From the NCBI GenBank assembly GCA_028278325.1, contig JANQEO010000406.1, positions 1 through 64,000 on the forward strand: 64,000 bases of DNA, written 5' to 3'. The stretch is from Candidatus Binatia bacterium (GTDB lineage Bacteria; Desulfobacterota; Binatia; UBA1149; JAJCZL01). The notes beneath the pieces were generated by a model. It worked only from the letters and a program-made list of their open reading frames with translations. It made no database searches and was not told the origin of the DNA. Below, piece by piece: positions 17,802-26,682 of the stretch (positions within the stretch are counted from its first letter, which is position 1; each line of letters opens with the position of its first letter). The translations under genes were made by a program, and so were the position numbers.

Positions 17802-18293
17802 ATGAGCGCGATCGACACCTGCCTAGACAACAACGCAAAGTACGCCTCCACGTTCGGCGGGGCGAAGCTGGACGCAGCTCCGTCCATGCAACTGACGATA
17901 GTCACCTGCATGGACGCTCGTATCGATCCGACTCTCATGCTCGGCCTCGCACCCGGTGAGGCCCATGTCATACGCAACGGCGGCGGCATCGTCACCGAAG
18001 ATGTGATTCGCTCCATCGCCGTTTCACAGAACGTGCTCGGAACACGCGAGGTAATGCTCATCCAGCACACAGAGTGCGGGTTCTTGCGTTTGTCGGAAGA
18101 AGAACTGAAGGACCGGATCGAGGGCGAGGCCGGTGCACGGCCCGACTTCACGATGGGTGCCTTCGAAGATCTCGAAAACAACCTGCGCCGCTCCATCGAG
18201 ATCGTACGCACTAGCCCCTACCTGTCATCCAAGGATGTGGTCAGGGGATTCATCTACGACGTTCGCACGGGACTACTAAGCGAGACTTCCTGA
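17802..18293 (+). CDS. Beta-class carbonic anhydrase-like protein
   Basis: A 163-residue beta-carbonic anhydrase of the short mycobacterial Rv1284 type. Zinc ligands are visible as Cys and Asp in TCMDARIDP and as His and Cys in QHTECGFL; GGGIVTEDVIRSIAVSQ is the conserved helix. It would interconvert CO2 and bicarbonate. It lies 21 bases after the cyclase. Class III cyclases can be bicarbonate-activated, so the pairing may be functional, but that is inference. Confidence 0.9.
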   Translation: MSAIDTCLDNNAKYASTFGGAKLDAAPSMQLTIVTCMDARIDPTLMLGLAPGEAHVIRNGGGIVTEDVIRSIAVSQNVLGTREVMLIQHTECGFLRLSEEELKDRIEGEAGARPDFTMGAFEDLENNLRRSIEIVRTSPYLSSKDVVRGFIYDVRTGLLSETS

Positions 18294-18347
18294 CCACCCC
18301 CTCTGGCCGGTATTTAGCCTTGGCGGCTCGCAGTGGCGGGCGGATAC

Positions 18348-19247
18348 ATGACGCCGGCCTTGCACGAACTCCAATCCGCGCGCAGGATGCCTGTCGTGCC
18401 GCGCCTCCAAAGAAAGGGTTTCGATTCTCCGGATGAGACCCGCCGGTTTCCGAACGGAGTCGTACAGGTCGTGATGCTCGACGAGACCGGTGTGGCGTAC
18501 TTCGCCTTCGAGCCGGGTTGGCATTGGTCAAAGCACGTCGCACCTACGACCGGTACCAAGTCGTGCCAGCACAGACATGTCGGCTATGTGATCTCCGGCA
18601 CTCTAGGAGTACGCATGGACGACGGCACCGAGATGACGATAGGGCCCGGACAAGTCTACGAGATTCCTCCCGGCCACGACGGCTGGGTGGTAGGAGATGA
18701 ACCTTGGCGGGCCGTCGAGTGGACCAGTGCGCACGACTTCGCGAAGTCGGCGGAAGCTCTCGGCGAGCGCGTACTCTCGACCATCCTCTTCTCCGACATC
18801 GTCGGGTCGACAGCGACGCTGGAGCGTGTCGGCGACAAGGCCTGGGTGAAGTTGCTGCGGCAGCACAATGAGAGAATACGTCAGGTAATCGACCGGCATC
18901 GCGGACGCGAAGTGGCGACTCTCGGCGACGGTTTCGTCGCGTTGTTCGACAGCGCTACACGAGCAGCGCTCGCGGCTGCGCAGATGGATCGTGCCGTCGA
19001 AGACCTTGACCTGCATCTACGCGTTGGACTCCACACCGGCGAGGTCGAGATCACCGGCGGTCAGGCCCGCGGCGTTGCGGTGCACGCGGCTGCGCGAGTC
19101 GCGGCCTTGGCCGGCGAGGGCGAAGTACTGGTTTCGGGAACGACCCGCGATCTTCTCGACGGCTCGGGACTGGACTTCGAGGATCGTGGAAGCCACGAGC
19201 TCAAGGGCTTGAGCGGGGCACGCCCTATCTTTGCATTGAGGAGGTAA
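18348..19247 (+). CDS. Cupin - class III cyclase fusion
   Basis: About 299 residues. Residues roughly 40-115 form a cupin (HRHVGYVISGTLGVRM, then GPGQVYEIPPGHDGWVVGDE), a likely small-molecule sensor with His/Glu metal ligands. The cyclase domain starts at STILFSDIVGSTATLERVG and keeps both metal Asp residues (FSDIVG, GDGFVALFD) and the Arg of VAVHAAARV, with His where classical enzymes have Asn. The Lys that selects adenine is not obvious (EVATLGDG). An alternative GTG start lies at 18333. No membrane segment, so cytosolic. Confidence 0.85.
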   Translation: MTPALHELQSARRMPVVPRLQRKGFDSPDETRRFPNGVVQVVMLDETGVAYFAFEPGWHWSKHVAPTTGTKSCQHRHVGYVISGTLGVRMDDGTEMTIGPGQVYEIPPGHDGWVVGDEPWRAVEWTSAHDFAKSAEALGERVLSTILFSDIVGSTATLERVGDKAWVKLLRQHNERIRQVIDRHRGREVATLGDGFVALFDSATRAALAAAQMDRAVEDLDLHLRVGLHTGEVEITGGQARGVAVHAAARVAALAGEGEVLVSGTTRDLLDGSGLDFEDRGSHELKGLSGARPIFALRR

Positions 19248-19258
19248 TACCTGCCGCC

Positions 19259-19861
19259 ATGCACAAGAACTTCACAGCACTGGCCTTCACGGACACCGTC
19301 AAGAAGGTGCAGGAAGAACAAGGTTCGCGCGCGTCCTACGCCAAAATGGAGGAGTCCGGCGACAAGTTCGTGCTAACGGAGCGCGAGAAGTCCTTCATCG
19401 CCGAGCGAGACAGCTTCTACATGGCCACGGTCGGTGCCAACGGCTGGCCTTACGTGCAGTACCGCGGCGGCCCGGCGGGTTTTCTGCATGTCATCAACGA
19501 CACCACGCTCGGATTCGCCGACTTCCGCGGTAACAGGCAATACATCAGCACGGGCAACATCATCGATACCAAACGTGCGTCCTTGATCCTGCTCGACTAC
19601 CCGACACAAAAGCGCTTGAAGATCTGGGCCGAAGCCGACGTGCAAAGTGTGCGCGACAACCCGCCTTTGGCCAACAAGCTGACCCACGAAGAATACGATG
19701 CTCAAGTAGAACGGGCCGTGTTGTTGAAGATCCATGCATACGACTGGAATTGCCCTCAACACATCGTCCCTCGCTACACCCTCGAGCAGATCGCGACGGA
19801 GATTACCCAGCTCAACCCGGCCGTGATCAAGTCTTGTTGTCCCGACGAGGAATCCGATTGA
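19259..19861 (+). CDS. Pyridoxamine 5'-phosphate oxidase-like FMN-binding protein
   Basis: A 200-residue split-barrel flavoprotein: AERDSFYMATVGANGWPYVQ and GNRQYISTGNIIDTKRASLI are the flavin-binding strands typical of PNPOx-like proteins. It is shorter than PdxH and lacks the usual C-terminal block, so a general flavin- or F420-linked reductase is as likely as vitamin B6 metabolism. It is 11 bases after the cupin-cyclase and its stop overlaps the next start. Confidence 0.8.
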   Translation: MHKNFTALAFTDTVKKVQEEQGSRASYAKMEESGDKFVLTEREKSFIAERDSFYMATVGANGWPYVQYRGGPAGFLHVINDTTLGFADFRGNRQYISTGNIIDTKRASLILLDYPTQKRLKIWAEADVQSVRDNPPLANKLTHEEYDAQVERAVLLKIHAYDWNCPQHIVPRYTLEQIATEITQLNPAVIKSCCPDEESD

Positions 19862-20250
19862 TCGCAACCAAGGCTGCGGCACCGTTAGCGACCTGCTCTC
19901 TCGGGGCTATTGCTCTGGTCTTGGCGCTCGCGTCACCGGCGGCCGCCGACTGCGCGAAGGACATTACAGGCGAGGTCTATTGCGGCGGGGGGCGCTGCAT
20001 CGCCGATCGTGAGGGAACGATCTGGTGCGCTAGTTCCCACGGCGGTGATGTCGAGCGGCTTCAAGACGGAACCATTGTTTGCGGCAAAGGCGAATGCGCC
20101 AAGGACTCGCGAGGCCGTGTCTTTTGTTCCTCCGAGAAGGACGGTGCCGTGCTCATCGACAGCAGCGGAAGTGTGCGTTGTTATGGGCGTTGCGAACCGG
20201 CCAGCAGTGCACTGTGTGAGCGCACCAAGGCCGACAGCTCCGGAAGGTAA
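19858..20250 (+). CDS. Secreted Cys-rich repeat protein
   Basis: About 130 residues. The start is a TTG overlapping the previous stop (TTGA); it gives a clean signal peptide (ATCSLGAIALVLALASPAAA). The mature part is built from short repeats with Cys and Gly/Asp turns: GEVYCGGGRCIADREGTIWC, GTIVCGKGECAKDSRGRVFC and GSVRCYGRCE. The spacing suggests small disulfide-linked beta modules. No recognised function. Confidence 0.65.
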   Translation: MIATKAAAPLATCSLGAIALVLALASPAAADCAKDITGEVYCGGGRCIADREGTIWCASSHGGDVERLQDGTIVCGKGECAKDSRGRVFCSSEKDGAVLIDSSGSVRCYGRCEPASSALCERTKADSSGR

Positions 20251-20254
20251 AGGC

Positions 20255-21595
20255 TTACGAACCTAGAACGTCCACGGCGTACAACTGCCACTCGTCCGGT
20301 ACGCCTTTGAGTTCGTGACTTCCCCGGTCTTGGAGATCGATGCCGGAGCCGGCGACCAGATCCTTCACCGTCCGTGACACAACTATCTCACCCGGCTCTG
20401 CGATCCCTGCGATGCGCGAGGCAATGTGCACTGCTATGCCGCCTACGTCCTTGCCACGCAGTTCGCACTCACCCGTGTGAAGTCCGGCACGGATCTTCAG
20501 GTCGAGCGCTTCGGTTGCGCGGGCGATCTCTCGCGCGGCCCCTATGGCCCGGGTAGGCCCGTCGAACGTAGCTAGTGCACCGTCGCCGGTGGTCTTGATC
20601 AACTTCCCGTTCCGTTGGTCCACCGCCTTGCGTATCGCCGCGTCGTGCCGGTCCAAGAGCTTGCGCCAGCTTTGGTCTCCCATCTTGACGGCCAAGTCCG
20701 TGGATCCCACGATGTCGGTGAACAGAATCGTCGCCAATACCCGATCGGTGACGGGTGCTTCGCGGACTCCAGTTACAAACTCCCGGATTTCCTCCAGCAG
20801 TGTTTCTCCATCACTGCCGTAGAGCACGTGCTCGTCTCCAGGAAGTTCAACGTACTTCGCACCGGGTATGTGCTCTGCCAGATACCGGCCCCACTCTACC
20901 GACACGGACTGAGAGTTCGTTCGATGGACGACCAGCGTCGGTGCCTGGATCAGGGGCAACGCGTCACGCACATCGGTCGCGGCTATGCGACTGATGTGCG
21001 CCCGCACGGCACCCGGGCTTGCAGTCTGACGCTCCAGCCAAGCATGGCGCTCGATCTCTTCGTCGGACAGATCGGCACTGGGCATGTAGCGACGCAACAG
21101 ACTGCCCGTGCCCCACTGCGAGACGTAGTCATCGACGAACGGCTCTACGATCTCTTCGGCAACGCCAGCCGGATAATCCTCGGCCCACAGTGCGCGAGCG
21201 AAAGTGTTGATGAGAATGAGGGACGACACCCGCTCGGGATAAGTCGCAGCGAAAAGCATCGCGCTCGCGCCGGCCGAGTCATACCCGTGAATCGTGGCAC
21301 GCGAGATCCCGACGGCGTCCATGACCGCGTGAACGTCGTTGGTCCACGAATCCAGAGTCGGCTTGAGACCGGGCAGCGGATCCGAAAGCCCGCTGCCGAG
21401 CGCGTCAAAGAGAACCAGACGGCCGATCTGCGCCAAACCACGCAGGTAAGGCTCCATATGCGAGACTTCCCAGATAGCTTCGACGTGCGTGATGTAGGGA
21501 GCCACCAAGACGATATCGGGCGGACCCTGGCCAAGAACCTGGTAAGCGACGTGCAGATCTCCGCACTTGGCGTATTGGGTCTTAGGCTTGTCCAC
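20255..21595 (-). CDS. Alpha/beta-hydrolase - class III cyclase fusion
   Basis: A 446-residue cytosolic protein: alpha/beta-hydrolase domain (about 1-265), then a cyclase domain (ATILFTDIVGSTDLAVKMG, LIKTTGDGALATFDGP, GIAVHIASRIAGIA). Both metal Asp residues, the adenine-type Lys (KTTGDG) and the Arg are present; His replaces the usual Asn. At the nucleophile elbow the sequence is HGYDSAGA, so the usual GxSxG Ser position is Asp. The hydrolase domain may therefore be a sensor or an Asp-nucleophile enzyme. Converges on the Cys-rich protein gene. Confidence 0.88.
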   Translation of the reverse strand: MDKPKTQYAKCGDLHVAYQVLGQGPPDIVLVAPYITHVEAIWEVSHMEPYLRGLAQIGRLVLFDALGSGLSDPLPGLKPTLDSWTNDVHAVMDAVGISRATIHGYDSAGASAMLFAATYPERVSSLILINTFARALWAEDYPAGVAEEIVEPFVDDYVSQWGTGSLLRRYMPSADLSDEEIERHAWLERQTASPGAVRAHISRIAATDVRDALPLIQAPTLVVHRTNSQSVSVEWGRYLAEHIPGAKYVELPGDEHVLYGSDGETLLEEIREFVTGVREAPVTDRVLATILFTDIVGSTDLAVKMGDQSWRKLLDRHDAAIRKAVDQRNGKLIKTTGDGALATFDGPTRAIGAAREIARATEALDLKIRAGLHTGECELRGKDVGGIAVHIASRIAGIAEPGEIVVSRTVKDLVAGSGIDLQDRGSHELKGVPDEWQLYAVDVLGS

Positions 21596-21778
21596 CGGGC
21601 GGCCTCAGCTGGAACGGCTACGCCACCGGGTGTTCTATGTCCAAATCTGTGTCCGCTCCGGGAACGAAGTCCGTCAACGAAAGGTGCCTTACGAATGGCC
21701 TAAGTGCCCGAGCAGTGGGGCATTCCTTGCACCGGGCCGGGTCTTCGAGGCGGCATCGTAAATATGGGCGTATATCCC

Positions 21779-21807
21779 TTGACTCAATACATACATACGC
21801 GTATGTA
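21779..21807 (+). promoter_or_regulatory. Predicted promoter of the tetR gene
   Basis: TTGACT (21779-21784) and TATGTA (21802-21807) are separated by 17 bases, a sigma-70-like spacing. The -10 element and spacer lie inside the palindromic operator, so a bound repressor would block this promoter. Confidence 0.5.
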
Positions 21808-21814
21808 TGTATTG
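21785..21814. promoter_or_regulatory. Perfect 30-bp palindromic TetR-type operator
   Basis: CAATACATACATACG is followed directly by its exact reverse complement. The TACATACA-type half-sites resemble the operators of AcrR/TtgR-like TetR repressors. It lies 36 bases before the tetR start codon, which indicates autoregulation. Confidence 0.85.
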
Positions 21815-21849
21815 TGCTGGATGGCCCTTTAGGCTTTCCCGGCCGAACC

Positions 21850-22461
21850 GTGAGACGAACGAAGGAAGAAGCCGAAGAGACCCGAACCGCGATCATTGGA
21901 GCGTCGCTGAGGGTCTTCTCTACGAGGGGCTACTCTCGCACTCGCCTCGAAGACGTCGCCAAGGAGGCCGGGGTTACCCGTGGCGCCATCTACTGGCACT
22001 TCGACAGCAAGCCGAGCCTGTACTGCGCGTCGGTCCTCGAGGCCACCAGCGCTTACCGCCAGCGGCTGACCGACATCCTCGACTCCGAGCTAACGCCACT
22101 GCCGAAGATCCGCTCGTTGATGCTCGCGTGGCTTACCGCCCTCGAGGACGACGAGGCCTACCGGGCGGTGATCGAGATGGCGATCACACGCACGGAGTTC
22201 GACGAAGAACTACAAGCAGGCATCGGCGAATGGCTCGCGTTCGTCGAGGGTCTCGAAAAAGCGATCGGGGACCTGGTACGCGAGGCAATCCAGCGCGGAG
22301 AGGTCCGCGCGGATACCGACCCCGACCTTACCGGGCTCGCGCTCATCTCTTACCTAAACGGAATCGAGGAAACCTGGTTTCTCCAACAGTGCCGGTTTCC
22401 CGTAAAAGACATGGCCAAGCCGTTCGTGGATTTCATTGTTGCCGGAATCGTAAGGACCTAA
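21850..22461 (+). CDS. TetR/AcrR-family transcriptional regulator
   Basis: A 203-residue repressor starting at GTG (RRTKEEAEETRTAIIGASLR). The N-terminal helix-turn-helix is RLEDVAKEAGVTRGAIYWHF; the C-terminal ligand domain is similar in length to AcrR (LMLAWLTALEDDEAYRAVIE). AcrR-type proteins usually repress efflux genes, but the gene 19 bases downstream encodes an aminotransferase, which is therefore the most likely regulated partner. Confidence 0.9.
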   Translation: MRRTKEEAEETRTAIIGASLRVFSTRGYSRTRLEDVAKEAGVTRGAIYWHFDSKPSLYCASVLEATSAYRQRLTDILDSELTPLPKIRSLMLAWLTALEDDEAYRAVIEMAITRTEFDEELQAGIGEWLAFVEGLEKAIGDLVREAIQRGEVRADTDPDLTGLALISYLNGIEETWFLQQCRFPVKDMAKPFVDFIVAGIVRT

Positions 22462-22480
22462 CGTCCGGGGAGAACACATC

Positions 22481-23860
22481 ATGTCTGTACAACCAATCGC
22501 CCAAACACCGAGAGACATAGAACAGCTCAACGTCGACCGGTTGCCCAAATCGGTGCAAATCCTTGATCGGGCCAAGAAGGTACTGCTTTCACCGACGGTA
22601 ACGGGCCCGTTTCGGGCTCCGAAAGCCGTGGCATTCGTCGAGGAAGCTCGCGGCTCCAGGGTCGTGGATGTCGACGGCAACGAGTACGTCGATATCACCA
22701 TGGCATATGGGCCTCTTATCCTCGGCCACAGTCATCCGATCGTGGTCGACGCTATACAGAAGTCCTGCACGAACGGGCTCGTTTACTGCATAGCCCATGA
22801 GCCCGAGGTGCGGATGGCCGAGCTGATGGTTGATGCCGTCGCCTGCGCCGAGCGCGTGATGTTCTGCAACTCGGGAACTGAGGCGACGTTACACGCCATG
22901 CGTATCGCCCGAGCTTGCACGGGGAAGGACAAGATCGCCAAGTTCGAAGGCGGCTACCACGGTGTCCACGACTACGCCTTGGTCAGCAGCGTGCTCGCCA
23001 TTCCTGCCGGCCCGGCCGACGATCCGAGTAGCGTTGCCGACAACCCCGGTATACCGCAGGGCACCGTCGATCAGGTTCTCACGCTCACCTACGACAACCC
23101 CGCAAGCTTGGACAAGATCCGCGAGCACAAGGACGAGTTGGCGGCGGTCATCATCGAACCGGTACCGAGCAGCTATCTGATCGAAATGCGCGGGTTCCTC
23201 GAAAGGCTGCGCGAGGTGACTACCGAGTGCGGCATCTTGTTGATCTTCGACGAGGTGATCAGCGGCTTCCGGCTCGGCTACGGCGGCGGGCAAGACTACT
23301 TCGGCGTCACACCTGACATGGCGACCTATGGCAAGGTCATCGGCGGGGGCCTCCCGGTCGGTGCCGTAGCCGGCACGGTCGATGCGATGCAGCCCTTGAT
23401 CACAACCGGCGATCCCCTGGTCGACCTGCAGGAGAAGCTCTTGACCGTCGGGACCTTCAGCGGAAACCCGCTGACGATGACAGTCGGCTACAAGGTGCTC
23501 GAGTATCTACGAGACAACCCTCGGATCTACGATCACATGAGCACTCTGATGGACCGCATAAAGCACGAGGTCCACGAGTTCTGCGAGACCAATGGCTTCG
23601 CCCTGCAACTGATCGGACTTGGGTCTTGGGCAATCCCGCACTTCATCTCAGAGCCCGTTACCAGCCCTCGTGACCTGCGCAACCTGGAAGGTCTCATGAA
23701 GCAGGAAGTGCTCTGCCAGTACATGCGCTACCATGGCGTGTACATGCCCGACCTCCACACGGTTTTCGTGTCGGCGGTGCACACCGATGAAGATGCAGAC
23801 CTGATCATCGAAGGATTCAAGCAGTCGCTGATCGAGATGAGGGAGGACGGCTATCTGTAG
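22481..23860 (+). CDS. Class III PLP aminotransferase / glutamate-1-semialdehyde aminomutase-like
   Basis: A 459-residue fold-type I PLP enzyme. Visible are the cofactor-binding CNSGTEATLHAMRIARACTG, the Asp in LIFDEVISGFRLGYGG and the Schiff-base Lys in YGKVIGGGLPVGAVAG. It resembles HemL-like aminomutases but is longer and lies away from haem genes, so it more likely acts on an amino or keto compound in catabolism. A TetR regulator is immediately upstream. Confidence 0.85.
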   Translation: MSVQPIAQTPRDIEQLNVDRLPKSVQILDRAKKVLLSPTVTGPFRAPKAVAFVEEARGSRVVDVDGNEYVDITMAYGPLILGHSHPIVVDAIQKSCTNGLVYCIAHEPEVRMAELMVDAVACAERVMFCNSGTEATLHAMRIARACTGKDKIAKFEGGYHGVHDYALVSSVLAIPAGPADDPSSVADNPGIPQGTVDQVLTLTYDNPASLDKIREHKDELAAVIIEPVPSSYLIEMRGFLERLREVTTECGILLIFDEVISGFRLGYGGGQDYFGVTPDMATYGKVIGGGLPVGAVAGTVDAMQPLITTGDPLVDLQEKLLTVGTFSGNPLTMTVGYKVLEYLRDNPRIYDHMSTLMDRIKHEVHEFCETNGFALQLIGLGSWAIPHFISEPVTSPRDLRNLEGLMKQEVLCQYMRYHGVYMPDLHTVFVSAVHTDEDADLIIEGFKQSLIEMREDGYL

Positions 23861-23993
23861 GCTGCCGCAGCCTCTCCAGGCGGCGTGCGCGGTCTAGTCA
23901 GGTTACGTACGCGCCCATGGATCCTCCTCGCCCCGGCCCCCTTCCGTAGGCCGGGGCGTCGCGCTATAGCCTGCCTTAGGTGGGCGTTGGCAA

Positions 23994-24594
23994 ATGACCG
24001 TCCGTATCCTCTCGTTCGTCGCGCTGCTGGTGGCGGTCATCGCGTTGCACTCTCCGCCGCATGCGCTAGCCGACGTCGGCGACTGCGGGTAGCCTCAATC
24101 TCCGGGCGCTACGCCCGTGGCAAGTGATGATCGAGGCCAAGCTCGTCGGCCTGCACCTGGATAGTTTCGACGAGTTGGGCGTAGACGCGTTCAGGAACTT
24201 GATGTCTCCGATCACAACGACGGCCGACGTTCCCGGCGGCGGCATTAACGGGGAAGGGCAAATCCTGGCCGTGAACTCAGACGCGACCGGCGGACCTGCC
24301 GATGTGAACTATTTTCTTTACGACACGCACAAAGAAGACGGGGCACTGCCGATACTAAACGAAAACTTCATCTCTCCCTTCGGTGCCGTAAAGCCGTTCT
24401 TCCTGCTGCCGACGATCAGATGCCTTCTGTTTGCGGCGGCAGCAGCAGCCGAAGTGCAAGGCTTCCCCGGCAGAGATCCGGCAATGAACGTTGCTGATAC
24501 TCATCTCGGCAACTCTCGTCGAACAAAGCTGATGCGGACCCTGTTCGTCATTCCTCGGGACGGCTCTACAGTGCTCGCGCTACCCGGCACATAG
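23994..24594 (+). pseudogene. Possible frameshifted secreted-protein gene
   Basis: ATG 23994 opens a 32-residue frame that is a clear signal peptide (ILSFVALLVAVIAL then HALADVGDCG) and stops at 24090-24092. One frame over, from about 24067, an open stretch continues to 24594 (via GTG 24124, EAKLVGLHLDSFDELGVDAF). Removing one base near 24090 would join them to DCGSLNLRALRPW. The downstream part matches no family I recognise and becomes less protein-like toward its end. Either a broken gene or two unrelated open frames. Confidence 0.35.
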
Positions 24595-24609
24595 ACCGTG
24601 AGGAGGAGA

Positions 24610-24984
24610 ATGATGTCCTACTCGCTGACACTCGAGAGAAAAGACAACGTGTTATGGGCCGCGGCCACCGGCACTCGCTCCCTCGAAACAGTACTAGCGA
24701 TCTCGAGTGAAATCCTCGCGGCCTGCGTCGAGAAAAAGGTCAAGCGGGTGCTGATTGACGTTCGCGGACTGGAAGGGCGCCTAGCCAAAAAAGACGCCTA
24801 CGACATTCCGGACAAACACTTTCCCGAGATACGAGACCGCAGCGTGATCACCCACGCTGCGATCATCGATCTTAAGGAGTTCGAAGACAGCTATGTGTTC
24901 TTCGAGAACGTCGCCGTGAGCCGAGGCTTCAGGCTCCGGATATTTCCAGAACCGGAAGAGGCCATCGAGTGGCTCGAGAAATGA
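24610..24984 (+). CDS. Small STAS/SpoIIAA-like hypothetical protein
   Basis: A 124-residue cytosolic protein. The start ATG 24610 has a strong AGGAGGAG in front. The order SYSLTLERKDNVLWAAATG, a helix, KVKRVLIDVRGLEGRL, then HAAIIDLKEFEDSYVFFENV resembles the SpoIIAA-like/STAS fold that binds nucleotides or lipids in unrelated proteins. Fold assignment is by pattern only. Confidence 0.6.
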   Translation: MMSYSLTLERKDNVLWAAATGTRSLETVLAISSEILAACVEKKVKRVLIDVRGLEGRLAKKDAYDIPDKHFPEIRDRSVITHAAIIDLKEFEDSYVFFENVAVSRGFRLRIFPEPEEAIEWLEK

Positions 24985-25099
24985 CCGCTCTCCATCGACG
25001 CAGCGGCCTCGAGTCGGACCCCTAGCGAACCCTTCTATTCGAGCTGACCCTTGACCCCAGCACGTGCGTGAAGGCCAGGCGCGAGCTATAGAGACATCC

Positions 25100-25510
25100 A
25101 TGAAAGTAGAGAACGCGGTCACTCCGCTACCCGAGCAGATTCAGGAATTCCTCTCGACGCCGGGCCCGGTGATGATGGTCAACCTGTTGAAGTTCAAAGA
25201 GACGGCTGACTATGCGGACGGACGCGAGCCGGAGCTCTCCGGGCGCGAGGCCTACCTTCGCTACGCTGCCGAAATGAAAAAGCTCGTCGAGGCTTCAGGC
25301 GGCCGCGTTGTCTTCGCCGCCGCCGTCAGGGGTTTGTTATTGGGGCGCGTAGAGGAGCTTTGGGACGAGGTAGCGATCGTCGAATACCCGTCAACGAGCG
25401 CGTTGATCGAGATCGCATCTTCACCCCGCTATCGAGAGATCGAGGAGCATCGCATGGCCGGGCTGGAAGGCCAGCTCAACCTGACGGCGAGCCAGGATGA
25501 CTTCGCCTGA
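25100..25510 (+). CDS. DUF1330-like dimeric alpha/beta-barrel protein
   Basis: About 136 residues. PVMMVNLLKFKETADYADG and VAIVEYPSTSALIEIASSPR with the YRRYA-like helix LRYAAEMKKLVEASGG fit DUF1330, small ferredoxin-fold dimers of uncertain function. A shorter relative lies in the repeat array at 33499. I used the ATG at 25100 rather than an upstream GTG. Confidence 0.75.
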   Translation: MKVENAVTPLPEQIQEFLSTPGPVMMVNLLKFKETADYADGREPELSGREAYLRYAAEMKKLVEASGGRVVFAAAVRGLLLGRVEELWDEVAIVEYPSTSALIEIASSPRYREIEEHRMAGLEGQLNLTASQDDFA

Positions 25511-25542
25511 ACGGGCCGCCTTAGCGTAGGACTTCGGTTAAA

Positions 25543-26598
25543 ATGCCGCGCGTGACCGATGTGAGCACCCAAAGCCCGGAACCTCTACGCATCGTCGGAG
25601 CGGAGGGCTCTCCCTACAGCTGCAAGCTCCGTGCTGTAATGCGCTTCCGGCGCATACCGTACCAGTGGATCCATCAAGGCTCGCCCGATACTCGCGACCT
25701 GCCGCAACCACGCGTTTCGCTGCTGCCGCAGCTCATCATGCGAGATGCCGACGGCGACTGGGTCGCGCGCACCGACACTTCCCCGCTCATTCGGGAGTTG
25801 GAAACCTCTCACGCCGGCCGCTCCGTAATTCCCGACGACCCCGCCTTGGCCTTCATCGACATGCTAATCGAGGACTACGCGGACGAGTGGCTTACAAAGG
25901 CGATGTTTCATTATCGCTGGGCGTTTCCGGCTGACATCACCAATGCGAGCAAGCTCCTTCCGTCCTGGTTTCGACCCGACCAGAGCGACGAGGCGATCGA
26001 GGCGGCCGGTACCGCGTTTGCGGAACGCCAAACCGGACGGCTCTGGGTCGTCGGCTCAAACGAGACGACTGCGCCAGTGATCGAGGGTAGCTACCAACGT
26101 CTGCTCGCGCTTCTCGACAGGCTTTTTGCCGAGCACCGCTTCCTACTCGGCGCGCGGCCAGGGGCGGGTGACTTCGGCGTGTATGGTCAGCTCACACAGC
26201 TCGTTCGTGTCGATCCCACACCGGCAGCCCTCGCCGGCCGCATCGCCCCGCGCGTCGTTGCGTGGACCGACCTGTGCGGGGATCTCTCGGGCCGTGAAGT
26301 CACCAACACCGACTGGCATCGCGTCGAGGAACTGCCGGACTCACTGCGCGCCATCCTTGCGGAGGCTGCGCGAACCTATGTGCCCGTGATGCTCGCCAAC
26401 CTCGAGGCTTTAGAGCGCTCAGCCGAGCGCGTGGAGTGTGAGGTGGACGGACGCGCGTGGGTGCAGCAACCGTTCCCGTATCAGGGCAAGTGTGTGCGCT
26501 GGATCCGCGAAGCGTATGCGGCGCTTTCGGCCACCGACGCAGCACGCGTCGATGCCGTGCTCGATCCCGCCAGCTACCAACCGCTGCTTCGCGGATAG
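25543..26598 (+). CDS. Glutathione S-transferase family protein
   Basis: A 351-residue protein with an N-terminal thioredoxin-like GST domain (LRIVGAEGSPYSCKLRAVMR, SLLPQLIMRD, TDTSPLIREL) and a C-terminal helical domain. SPYSCK holds the position of the catalytic Ser/Cys. It is longer than typical GSTs because of a C-terminal extension. Substrate unknown. Confidence 0.85.
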   Translation: MPRVTDVSTQSPEPLRIVGAEGSPYSCKLRAVMRFRRIPYQWIHQGSPDTRDLPQPRVSLLPQLIMRDADGDWVARTDTSPLIRELETSHAGRSVIPDDPALAFIDMLIEDYADEWLTKAMFHYRWAFPADITNASKLLPSWFRPDQSDEAIEAAGTAFAERQTGRLWVVGSNETTAPVIEGSYQRLLALLDRLFAEHRFLLGARPGAGDFGVYGQLTQLVRVDPTPAALAGRIAPRVVAWTDLCGDLSGREVTNTDWHRVEELPDSLRAILAEAARTYVPVMLANLEALERSAERVECEVDGRAWVQQPFPYQGKCVRWIREAYAALSATDAARVDAVLDPASYQPLLRG

Positions 26599-26682
26599 AA
26601 CGAAGCGGACAGGGGAAGGCCGGAAACCCTTCTGCCCGCTAGGTGAACCCGTCTTGTAACCAGAGCGACTCGCCGAGAACGC

